From an uncultured Verrucomicrobia subdivision 3 bacterium (GTDB lineage: Bacteria > Verrucomicrobiota > Verrucomicrobiia > Limisphaerales > UBA11358): a DNA stretch of 64,000 bases. Made by a program: the position numbers and the translations under genes. The stretch lies in NCBI GenBank assembly GCA_903922735.1, contig CAIXUZ010000003.1, forward strand, positions 1 through 64,000, in the 5' to 3' direction. Below the pieces are notes generated by a model that was given only the letters and a program-made list of their open reading frames with translations, was not told where the DNA came from and did no database searches. Positions 32,068-39,775 of the stretch are shown here, one piece after another (within the stretch, counting starts at the first letter, position 1; every line of letters starts with the position of its first letter).

Positions 32068-34739
32068 TCTTTTTCCTCCGGGACGGGTGGCAGCTTGGTC
32101 AGCGGCAGCTTAACCGTGAACAGTGCGCCGCCACCCGGACGGTTTTCGGCGCTGACACTGCCGCCCTGGGCTTCGGCAAATCCTTTGACCAGGGACAAGC
32201 CGATGCCGGTTCCACCCGCGACCGCGTCCGGACCACGTTGAAAACGGTCAAACCAGCGCGACGTATCGCCGGGCGGCAGTCCAGGGCCATTATCCGCCAC
32301 GCGCAACACCAACTGACCCTCATGCACACGCGCTATCACCTCGACCTTGGTTCCCGGCGGGGTGTGAACCGCGGCATTGCCGAGAAGATTCACCAGAATT
32401 TGTTCCGTCAAAACCGCGTCCAGTTTTACCGGGGGGAAATCGTTGGGAATATCCGTTTTCACTTCGTGTCCGCTCAAGGCGCGACCAAGATTTTGCATGG
32501 CTGAACGCAGCAAATCACGCAGATCGTGCCAATCGGCATTCATCCGCAAATGGCCGGCTTCCAGCCGTGACAGGTCGAGGAGGTTTCGGACCAGACGGTT
32601 CAACCTGCGCGTGGCCTCGTCCAGTTCCACGGTCAAGGATTGTTGGGCGGCATTGAGTTCACCTGCCGCGCGCAAGCCGCTGGCGACACTGCTGATGGCG
32701 GCGAGCGGCGTGCGCAGTTCGTGGGAAACGGAATTGAGCAGCATGGTTCCCATGCGCTCGGATTCGGCGAGGAACTTGGTCTGGGTCTCTGCGTCGCGCA
32801 ACCGCTCACGATCAAACACCAGCGCGATCTGCCGGATGAAGGAATCGAGCAAGTCACGCTGGGCCGGCGACAGCGGCGCCGCGTCATTAAAACGAAGGGA
32901 CAATACACCAGTAGCCCGCGCGCCCGCGACGAGCGGCAGATGCAACCCTTCGCTGGCCGGCAGATTATCCGTGCCGCGTCCCGCCGACTGTCGATGTTGA
33001 AATGCCCAGGCGGCGACGGTTTGCTCCTTATCGGAAAGCGCCCAGGTGCTCGCAAAATACGCCGTCACCGGGGCGGATTCGTTTTCATCCGGCAGCGACA
33101 AAGCCACGTCGCAGCGAAAGGTTTTGCCGACCTGCTGGATGACCACCGCGAGCAATTGCGCAAGGTCGGGGGACTCGGCCAAGTCACGCGTCAGTAAATA
33201 CAAGGCCGTCGCCCGCTGTTCACGCTGCCGCTCGGCGGTTTGCTGGGTGCGAATGCGCGCCGTCAATTGCCCCAGCACCAGGGCGACGATGAAATACATC
33301 GCGAACATCATGCCGTCCTGAAAACTGGTGATGAAAAATGTAAAACGCGGCGGCAGGAAGAAAAAATTCCACAATAGTGCGCTCAACGTCGCCGCAAAGA
33401 AAACCGGGCCGCGTCCGACAAATAACGCAAGCACCACCACGGCGAGCAGATACGTCAACGCCAGGGCGTAAAACCCGACGAACCGATCCAGAACCGCGTT
33501 CAAGCCAGTGACGGCTGCCACGATGCCGGCCACCCAGGCATAAATATGGAAGTCGATTTTCCAGAAGTTCTCCGGACGCACCGGGCGGCGAGAAACGTTT
33601 TCGCCCTCGGCCCGGACCGCGTGAACATCTATCTGGCCACTTTCCCGAATCAAACGGTTCAACACTGACCCCCCGCGAAACAAATCAATCACCCGCCAGC
33701 CGGCCGGTTTGCCGACCACAATTTGCGTGGCGTTCTGTTCGCGGGCTATGCGCAGAATGCCGCGCACCACGTCGTCATCGGTGGTGGTGATGATTTCCGC
33801 GCCGAGTTCGCGCGCCAGCGCGAGGTTCCTGGCCAGCCGCGCCTGATCTTCGTCTGACAGGGCCCGCGTGGATTCGACATAAACGGCAAGCCAGGCGGCG
33901 TGCAATTCCCCCGTCAGCCGGCGCGTCCAGCGCACGAGCGAGGCGGAGGTCGGGCTGGGGCTAACCGCGACGAGCAGGCGCTGGCTGGATTTCCACGGCG
34001 TGCCCGTGCCATGCGCGCGGCGTTCTTCCAGCACATCCTGACCGACGTGTTCCGCCGTGAAGCGCAGCGCCAGTTCGCGCAACGCAGACAGATTGCCAAC
34101 GCGGAAAAACCGGTCTTGCGCGGTGGCGGCGCGTTCGGGCAGATAAACTTTGCCGGCGGCAAGCCGCGCCCGCAATTCGTCCGGCGGTAAATCAACCAAC
34201 TCGAAATCCGCGTCCGTCAAGGCCGTGTCCGGCACGGTTTCGTGAATCGTCACGCCGGTGATTTGGGCGACTGCCTCGGCGCGGCTTTCGAGGTGCTGGA
34301 TGTTGAGCGTGGTGAAAACATCAATGCCGGCATCAAGCAATTCCAGCACGTCCTGGTAACGTTTTGGATGGCGCGATTCCGGCGCGTTGGAATGGGCGAA
34401 CTCGTCAACGAGAATCAGTTTTGGTTTGCGGGCCAGCGCGGCATCCAGGTCCAGTTCACTCAACTGAATTCCGCGATATTCAATTTGCCGGCGGGGGATG
34501 GACGGCAAACCTTCGGCAAGCGCGTCGGTTTCCTTGCGGCCATGGGTTTCGAGGTAACCGATGACGACATCGCGTCCGGCGGCGAATTCGCGCCGGGCGG
34601 CCTCCAGCATGGCGTAGGTCTTGCCGACGCCGGCACACATGCCGAGGAAAACCTTGAGCTTGCCGCGCTGCTGGCGGGCCTCGTCGCGTTGAATCGCGGC
34701 TAGCAGCGCATCAGGATTGGGACGGTCGCGCTCGGTCAC
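32064..34739 (-). CDS. kdpD: KdpD sensor histidine kinase
   Basis: An 891-aa product of normal KdpD length. The N-terminal KdpD domain has a Walker A loop GMCAGVGKT (33-41) and FTTLNIQHLESRAE. A universal-stress-protein-like domain follows (LLVAVSPSPTSASLVRWTRR), then a four-helix membrane module (DUF4118; FYALALTYLLAVVVLALFVG). Next is a GAF domain (RCDVALSLPDENE), then HisKA with SVSHELRTPLAAISSV (His near 671) and HATPase motifs (ILVNLLGNAAVHTPPG, VADNGPGLPPGD, GTGIGLSLVKGFAEAQGG). It senses potassium limitation or turgor and phosphorylates KdpE. It begins 4 bp after the kdpC stop and overlaps kdpE by 4 bp. Confidence 0.95.
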   Translation of the reverse strand: MTERDRPNPDALLAAIQRDEARQQRGKLKVFLGMCAGVGKTYAMLEAARREFAAGRDVVIGYLETHGRKETDALAEGLPSIPRRQIEYRGIQLSELDLDAALARKPKLILVDEFAHSNAPESRHPKRYQDVLELLDAGIDVFTTLNIQHLESRAEAVAQITGVTIHETVPDTALTDADFELVDLPPDELRARLAAGKVYLPERAATAQDRFFRVGNLSALRELALRFTAEHVGQDVLEERRAHGTGTPWKSSQRLLVAVSPSPTSASLVRWTRRLTGELHAAWLAVYVESTRALSDEDQARLARNLALARELGAEIITTTDDDVVRGILRIAREQNATQIVVGKPAGWRVIDLFRGGSVLNRLIRESGQIDVHAVRAEGENVSRRPVRPENFWKIDFHIYAWVAGIVAAVTGLNAVLDRFVGFYALALTYLLAVVVLALFVGRGPVFFAATLSALLWNFFFLPPRFTFFITSFQDGMMFAMYFIVALVLGQLTARIRTQQTAERQREQRATALYLLTRDLAESPDLAQLLAVVIQQVGKTFRCDVALSLPDENESAPVTAYFASTWALSDKEQTVAAWAFQHRQSAGRGTDNLPASEGLHLPLVAGARATGVLSLRFNDAAPLSPAQRDLLDSFIRQIALVFDRERLRDAETQTKFLAESERMGTMLLNSVSHELRTPLAAISSVASGLRAAGELNAAQQSLTVELDEATRRLNRLVRNLLDLSRLEAGHLRMNADWHDLRDLLRSAMQNLGRALSGHEVKTDIPNDFPPVKLDAVLTEQILVNLLGNAAVHTPPGTKVEVIARVHEGQLVLRVADNGPGLPPGDTSRWFDRFQRGPDAVAGGTGIGLSLVKGFAEAQGGSVSAENRPGGGALFTVKLPLTKLPPVPEEKE

Positions 34740-34743
34740 ATCG

Positions 34744-35328
34744 TCACTTTAACTGGTCGAGGGCCAGATTTAGAGCCAAAACATTCACGCCGGATTCGCC
34801 CAAAATTCCGAGGTCGGCGGCATCGGTGTTGACGCGAACGAGGGACTGTACTTTTTCCAGCGGCAAATTCCTGACCTTGGCCACGCGCGGCGCTTGCAGT
34901 TCGGCATTTTGAATGCTGATGTGCGGGTCAAGCCCGCTGCCGGAGGCAGTGACGGCGTCGGCAGGCACGAGCGCGTTCGTAGTTAGATTATTTTGTGTTC
35001 GGTAGTCGGCGATGCGCTGCGTGATGGTGGCGACTAGATTCGACGAGGTTGGTCCAAGATTGCTGCCGCCGGAACTGATGGCGTCATAGCCGTTGCCTGC
35101 TGCCGAAGGCCGCGACTGAAAATACTTTTCAGCAGTGAACTGCTGGCCGAGCAGGCGCGAGCCTTGAATCGTGCCGTCCTTGTCCACAATCAAACTGCCA
35201 TTGGCCTGGTGGTGGAAAAGCGTTTGTCCGATGCCGAACACGACGAGCGGATAGATACCGCAGCAGACGACGGCCAGGATCAGCGTGGCCATGACCGCGC
35301 CGCGAATTTCAATGAGGAATGCTTTCAT
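34744..35328 (-). CDS. kdpC: KdpC subunit of the potassium-transporting ATPase
   Basis: A 194-aa product. One N-terminal membrane helix (GAVMATLILAVVCCGIYPLV) is followed by a conserved periplasmic part with GSRLLGQQFTAEKYFQSRPS then AAGNGYDAISSGGSNLGPTS. The C-terminal ALVPADAVTASGSGLDPHIS then QNAELQAPRVAKVRNLPLEK and LGILGESGVNVLALNLAL are diagnostic of KdpC. It stabilises the KdpA-KdpB complex and raises ATP affinity. Located 3 bp after kdpB and 4 bp before kdpD, so the order F-A-B-C-D-E is tightly packed. Confidence 0.95.
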   Translation of the reverse strand: MKAFLIEIRGAVMATLILAVVCCGIYPLVVFGIGQTLFHHQANGSLIVDKDGTIQGSRLLGQQFTAEKYFQSRPSAAGNGYDAISSGGSNLGPTSSNLVATITQRIADYRTQNNLTTNALVPADAVTASGSGLDPHISIQNAELQAPRVAKVRNLPLEKVQSLVRVNTDAADLGILGESGVNVLALNLALDQLK

Positions 35329-35331
35329 AAA

Positions 35332-37344
35332 TCAAACGAGGTTAAGATGGGTGATGATGACATCAATCGCCTTGATGCCGAGGAATGGCAGCAACACGCC
35401 GCCGCCGCCATAGATGACCAGATTGCGCTGCAGCATGGCGAGGGCGCCGATGGGCTTGAACGCCACGCCGCGCAAGGCGAGCGGAATCAGCGCGATGATG
35501 ATGAGAGCGTTAAAAATCACGGCGCTCAAAATCGCGCTGTTGGGATTGTGCAGGTGCATGATGTTCAGCGGCGCGATGGCCGGAAACGTCACCATGAGCA
35601 TCGCCGGGATGATGGCAAAGTATTTGGCCACGTCGTTGGCGATGCTGAACGTTGTCAGCGAGCCGCGAGTGATCAGCAGCTGTTTGCCAATTTCGATGAC
35701 TTCGAGCAGCTTCGTTGGATTTGAGTCGAGGTCAATCATGTTGCCGGCCTCCTTGGCGGCCTGCGTGCCGGTGTTCATCGCCACGCCCACGTCAGCCTGG
35801 GCGAGCGCGGGGGCGTCGTTCGTGCCGTCGCCGATCATGGCCACCATGCGGCCGCCGGTCTGCTCACGGCGGATGAGCGCGAGCTTGTCCTCCGGTTTGG
35901 CCTCGGCCAGAAAATCATCCACGCCCGCCTCGGCCGCAATGGCGGCGGCGGTGAGCTGGTTGTCGCCGGTGATCATGATGGTCTTGATGCCCATTTTGCG
36001 AAGCTGCGCAAAGCGTTCCTTGATGCCGCCCTTGACGACGTCCTTGAGGTGAATGACGCCGAGAACCTTCTCCCGCGTGGCGACGACGAGCGGAGTGCCG
36101 CCGGAACGGGAGATGTTTTCCACTGCGCGTTCCACCGATGCGGGCATGGGCATGGTAACAAAATTGCGGATGGCGTCGGTTGCGCCCTTGCGATATTGCA
36201 CGCCGTCTAAATCCACGCCGCTCATCCGGGTCTGTGCGGTGAACTTGATGAAATTCGCACCGGACATTTCGTGAATCTGCCGTTCGCGAAGACCGAACTT
36301 TTTGGCCAGCACCACGACACTGCGGCCTTCGGGCGTTTCATCGGCAAGCGACGACAGTTGCGCGGCGTCGGCGATTTCCTGTTCGGTCACGCCGGGCGCG
36401 GGAATAAATTCCGTCGCCTGCCGGTTGCCGAGCGTGATGGTTCCCGTTTTGTCGAGCAGCAGCACGTCCACGTCGCCGGCCGCCTCGACGGCGCGGCCGC
36501 TCATCGCGAGCACATTTCGTTGCAAGAGCCGATCCATGCCGGCGATGCCGATGGCGCTCAACAAACCGCCGATGGTCGTCGGAATCAGGCACACGAGCAG
36601 GGCCACCAGCACGGGGACGGAAAAGTGGGCGGCGGAATATATGCCGAACGGTTTGAGCGTCACGCACACCAGCAGAAAAATCACCGTGAGCGCGGCGAGC
36701 AAGATGGTCAGGGCGATCTCGTTGGGCGTCTTCTGGCGTTGCGCGCCTTCGACCAGCGAAATCATGCGGTCCAGAAAACCCTCGCCGGGATTGACGGAAA
36801 TGCGGATTTTGATCTCGTCGGACAAGACGCGCGTGCCGCCGGTGACGGCGCTGCGGTCGCCGCCGCTTTCGCGGATGACGGGCGCGGATTCGCCGGTGAT
36901 GGCGGATTCATCCACGGTCGCCGCACCTTCAATCACATCGCCGTCGGCCGGAATCACCTCGCCGGCGCGCACGACCACGATGTCATTCTTGCGCAGTTCG
37001 GTGGCGCTGATTTCCTCAATGCCGTTTTTGCCAAGCCGGCGGGTCTTGGTCAGCACGCGGGTTTTGCGCAACGCCTGCGCCTGCGCCTTGCCCCGGCCTT
37101 CGGCCATCGCCTCGGCAAAGTTGGCGAACAGCACGGTGAACCAGAGCCAGAGCGCGATTTGGGCAATAAAGCCGCGATCTGCCGTGGCGGTGAAAATATC
37201 CACCGTCGTCACCGTCGCGCCGACCATGGTGACGAACATGACCGGATTTTTTATCATCAGGCGCGGGTCGAGTTTCCTGAACGAATCCACGACCGCGGGG
37301 CCGGCGATGTTCCGGTCGAAAAGCGATGGAGATTTGTGAGTCAT
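35332..37344 (-). CDS. kdpB: KdpB, P-type ATPase subunit of the Kdp transporter
   Basis: A 670-aa product, normal for KdpB. Key motifs are TGES with the regulatory Ser ([13 protein letters not shown], 149-161), the [19 protein letters not shown] membrane motif (about 255-269), phosphorylation motif DKTGT with Asp298 ([12 protein letters not shown]), nucleotide-binding KGAT region (QYRKGATDA) and [20 protein letters not shown] hinge. It couples ATP hydrolysis to potassium uptake by KdpA in the inner membrane. It lies 43 bp downstream of kdpA and 3 bp upstream of kdpC. All catalytic residues are present. Confidence 0.96.
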   Translation of the reverse strand: MTHKSPSLFDRNIAGPAVVDSFRKLDPRLMIKNPVMFVTMVGATVTTVDIFTATADRGFIAQIALWLWFTVLFANFAEAMAEGRGKAQAQALRKTRVLTKTRRLGKNGIEEISATELRKNDIVVVRAGEVIPADGDVIEGAATVDESAITGESAPVIRESGGDRSAVTGGTRVLSDEIKIRISVNPGEGFLDRMISLVEGAQRQKTPNEIALTILLAALTVIFLLVCVTLKPFGIYSAAHFSVPVLVALLVCLIPTTIGGLLSAIGIAGMDRLLQRNVLAMSGRAVEAAGDVDVLLLDKTGTITLGNRQATEFIPAPGVTEQEIADAAQLSSLADETPEGRSVVVLAKKFGLRERQIHEMSGANFIKFTAQTRMSGVDLDGVQYRKGATDAIRNFVTMPMPASVERAVENISRSGGTPLVVATREKVLGVIHLKDVVKGGIKERFAQLRKMGIKTIMITGDNQLTAAAIAAEAGVDDFLAEAKPEDKLALIRREQTGGRMVAMIGDGTNDAPALAQADVGVAMNTGTQAAKEAGNMIDLDSNPTKLLEVIEIGKQLLITRGSLTTFSIANDVAKYFAIIPAMLMVTFPAIAPLNIMHLHNPNSAILSAVIFNALIIIALIPLALRGVAFKPIGALAMLQRNLVIYGGGGVLLPFLGIKAIDVIITHLNLV

Positions 37345-37387
37345 AAAATTTACGATTTACGAATGACGATTCACGATGGTCATTTGG

Positions 37388-39187
37388 TTAAAACAGTTTC
37401 CCCTGGAGCATCAGGAAATGCTCGACCACCGGGCCAAGGGCGAGGCACGGCAGGAAATTCAGCGCGCCGACGAGCAGCACCGTGCCGAGCAGCAAGAGGA
37501 CAAACGTTCCGCCCGATACCGGGAACGTGCCGCCACTGGCCGGGGAGATCTTCTTTTGCGCGAGCGACCCAGCCAGCGCCATGATCGGCACGATCATCAG
37601 GAAACGGCCAAAGAGCATGGCGATGCCCAGCGTCGTGTTATACCACGGCGTGTTGGCACTCAAACCGGCGAAGGCGCTGCCGTTGTTGCCGACACACGAT
37701 GAATAGGCATAAAGAATTTCGGTTAAGCCGTGCGGGCCGTTGTTATTCAAACCGGCCAAACCCCACGGGCTCACGGATGCCCAGGCCGCGAAGCCGAGAA
37801 TGGTCAGACAGAGAATCAGCAGCGAAAGCATCGCCATCTTTACCTCGAACGACTGGATTTTTTTGCCAAGATATTCCGGCGTGCGCCCGACCATCAGACC
37901 GGCGATGAACACGGCGAGCACGACGAACACCAGCATTCCGTAGAGACCAGCGCCGACGCCGCCGATGATGATTTCGCCAAGCTGAATGTTGAACAGCGGC
38001 ACGAAGCCACCTAGCGGCGTGAAGGAATCGTGCATGGCGTTGACCGCGCCGCAGGACGCGTCGGTGGTGACGGTGGCGAACAAGGCGGAATTGAAAATGC
38101 CGAAGCGGACTTCCTTGCCCTCCATGTTGCCATTGGCGGCGGCGATGCCGAGTTGCTGGTGAATCGGGTTGCCGCTGGATTCCGCCCACCAGCAAAGCAG
38201 CGCGCCGCCGAGAAACAGAATCATCATCGCCGTCCAGATGGACCAACCGTGCGCCTGATTTTTCGTCATGCAGCCGAGGTAATACGTCAGTCCGCTGCCG
38301 ATGGCGAAGATGGCCAACATTTGCAGGAAATTGGAAAGCGGCGTGGGGTTTTCAAACGGATGTGCGCCATTGGCGTTGGCATAACCGCCGCCGTTGGTGC
38401 CCAGCATTTTGATGGCGATCTGCGAAGCCATCGGGCCTTGCACGATGGTTTGGTCGGTGACGATTTGTTCCTCCATCACCGGGTTTCCCGCCTGGTCGAG
38501 AACCGGTTTACCGTTCGCATCGGTTTTGGCGACGGAGATTTTCACCGGCTCCAGCAGCTTCGCCTTGGCGTAGGGACTGAAATTTTGAATGACGCCCTGC
38601 GACACGAGAACCACTGCGAACACGAGGCAGATGGGCAGCAGCAAATAATATGTGGTGCGGATGAGATCCACCCAGAAGTTGCCGAGGGTTGCGACCGAGT
38701 GCCGCGCGATGCCGCGCACGAGCGCCGCCGCCAGCGCGATGCCCGTCGCCGCCGAGCCGAAATTGTGGATGACCAGCGCCACCATCTGCGAGAGATACGA
38801 CATGGTGGCCTCGCCAGTGTAGCTCTGCCAGTTGGTGTTCGTGGTGAAGCTGACAGCGGTGTTGAAGGCCAGATCGGGCGAGAGTGCGCCAAAGCCCTGC
38901 GGATTCAGCGGCAGATAATTTTGCAGCCGCAACATGGCGTATGTGAAAATACAAGTCACCGCGCTGAACAGCAGCATGGCGATGGTGTATTGTTTCCAAT
39001 CCTGCTCACGTTCGGCGTTCACGCCCATGAGGCGATAGGTGATTTTTTCCAGCGGTTTGAGGATGGGGTCAAACCACGTCCGGCCCTTCGCATCCAGAAC
39101 CTGGCTGAGATACAGGCCCATCGGTTTGGTAATGAGGGCGAGCGCGACCACGAACAGGCCAAGCTGCAACCAGTCAATCGAGCGCAT
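37388..39187 (-). CDS. kdpA: KdpA, potassium-channel-like subunit of the Kdp transporter
   Basis: A 599-aa product, slightly longer than the usual ~560 because of a loop near residues 205-245 (KTDANGKPVLDQAGNPVMEE). Ten or more membrane helices. The four selectivity-filter P-loops are recognisable: FTTNTNWQSYTG (about 113), MLGTNGGGYANANGAHPFEN (about 252), TTDASCGAVNAMHDS (about 366) and SCVGNNGSAFAGLSANTPWY (about 490). It forms the potassium-binding and translocating pore. It starts 9 bp after the kdpF stop on the minus strand. Confidence 0.96.
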   Translation of the reverse strand: MRSIDWLQLGLFVVALALITKPMGLYLSQVLDAKGRTWFDPILKPLEKITYRLMGVNAEREQDWKQYTIAMLLFSAVTCIFTYAMLRLQNYLPLNPQGFGALSPDLAFNTAVSFTTNTNWQSYTGEATMSYLSQMVALVIHNFGSAATGIALAAALVRGIARHSVATLGNFWVDLIRTTYYLLLPICLVFAVVLVSQGVIQNFSPYAKAKLLEPVKISVAKTDANGKPVLDQAGNPVMEEQIVTDQTIVQGPMASQIAIKMLGTNGGGYANANGAHPFENPTPLSNFLQMLAIFAIGSGLTYYLGCMTKNQAHGWSIWTAMMILFLGGALLCWWAESSGNPIHQQLGIAAANGNMEGKEVRFGIFNSALFATVTTDASCGAVNAMHDSFTPLGGFVPLFNIQLGEIIIGGVGAGLYGMLVFVVLAVFIAGLMVGRTPEYLGKKIQSFEVKMAMLSLLILCLTILGFAAWASVSPWGLAGLNNNGPHGLTEILYAYSSCVGNNGSAFAGLSANTPWYNTTLGIAMLFGRFLMIVPIMALAGSLAQKKISPASGGTFPVSGGTFVLLLLGTVLLVGALNFLPCLALGPVVEHFLMLQGKLF

Positions 39188-39196
39188 GATGATTCC

Positions 39197-39280
39197 TTAA
39201 AATTTCTCCGGGCGAAGCATCGCCACGATGAGATAGATGAACAGCAGCACCGAAATGCCGCCCACAAGGTAGTTTTCCAT
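39197..39280 (-). CDS. kdpF: KdpF, small membrane stabilising subunit
   Basis: ATG 39280 to TAA 39197 encodes 27 residues: MENYLVGGISVLLFIYLIVA then MLRPEKF. A single membrane helix and the C-terminal LRPEKF signature are exactly what KdpF shows. Too short for most gene callers. Located 9 bp before kdpA and 2 bp after the small gene at 39283, fitting the standard kdpF-A-B-C order. It stabilises the Kdp complex as a lipid-like subunit. Confidence 0.9.
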   Translation of the reverse strand: MENYLVGGISVLLFIYLIVAMLRPEKF

Positions 39281-39282
39281 AA

Positions 39283-39366
39283 TCAAAGTTTCCCGCAAAA
39301 GCGGGCGTAAAACACGCCAGCCACAAAGAAGGCCGCGAGGATTCCGAGGTAAATAAGGTCAGTCAT
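39283..39366 (-). CDS. 27-aa single-pass membrane protein leading the kdp operon
   Basis: ATG 39366 to TGA 39283 encodes MTDLIYLGILAAFFVAGVFY then ARFCGKL: one membrane helix and a short basic tail with Cys. It stops 2 bp before kdpF and is the first reading frame after the presumed promoter. I recall similar tiny 'MxDLxxLxxxxAFFxxxxxYxRxCxxL' proteins just ahead of kdpF in other bacteria, so it is likely an accessory membrane component or leader peptide rather than a chance frame. Role undefined. Confidence 0.65.
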   Translation of the reverse strand: MTDLIYLGILAAFFVAGVFYARFCGKL

Positions 39367-39429
39367 AAATACAGAGTTACTTTGACTCAACCATTGCGGC
39401 TGGCCTAATCAAAACAGGGCATAACCGTA

Positions 39430-39446
39430 TTAAAACGGCGTTAAAA
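39430..39446 (-). promoter_or_regulatory. Candidate KdpE operator: 11-bp-phased direct repeat
   Basis: On the minus strand the sequence reads TTTTAACGCCG TTTTAATACGG, two TTTTAA half-sites exactly 11 bp apart, centred about 72 bp upstream of the first kdp start codon. OmpR/PhoB-family regulators such as KdpE bind direct repeats with this one-turn spacing. Position and phasing fit; no binding evidence. Confidence 0.4.
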
Positions 39447-39540
39447 TGCGGCCCGGTCAGTTTAGGCGATCAGGCAATCAAAACTTCGGGGTGAAGAATT
39501 TGAGATGGGTGGGCTGGATCTGAAGGGGCGGCACGGCGAG

Positions 39541-39762
39541 TCAGGATTTGGCGGCGGGTTTGCCGGGGCAGTTGGCGATGTCGTGGGCGACGCGGTAAGG
39601 GGTGAGCATGGTCCAGACGGAGGCTTTGCATTTTGGACACAGCTTCAGCTCCGGTTTCTGGTGCGCGGCTTCAAATTCCTCCACGGCCTGCTGTTCGGTC
39701 GGCGTGATGGTTTTGTAAATCTGCTTGCTCAGATATCCGGGGTAGCGGTCGTGGGCGATCAT
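39541..39762 (-). CDS. Small cysteine-containing protein of unknown function
   Basis: A 73-aa product: MIAHDRYPGYLSKQIYKTIT at the N-terminus, a helical middle (EQQAVEEFEAAHQKPELKLC) and a CPKCK knuckle near residue 42, followed by a possible fourth ligand (IANCPGK); C42, C45 and C64 could bind a metal. It lies 13 bp downstream of the 692-aa SEC-C protein's stop on the same strand. Its first 24 residues are nearly identical to those of the 41-aa product at 41867-41992. Confidence 0.6.
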   Translation of the reverse strand: MIAHDRYPGYLSKQIYKTITPTEQQAVEEFEAAHQKPELKLCPKCKASVWTMLTPYRVAHDIANCPGKPAAKS

Positions 39763-39764
39763 GG
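39701..39764 (+). repeat. 64-bp direct repeat, left copy
   Basis: Identical to 41931-41994 at 61 of 64 positions and in the same orientation. It encodes the N-terminus of the 39541 gene on the minus strand and, with the other copy, brackets the 692-aa gene. Confidence 0.85.
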
Positions 39765-39775
39765 CGGTTGGTTTA

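Noticed and set aside
36271..37584. Plus-strand open frame of 437 codons opposite kdpB
   Set aside because: kdpB is intact with all P-type ATPase motifs; the antisense frame lacks any domain and has GC-rich low-complexity composition.
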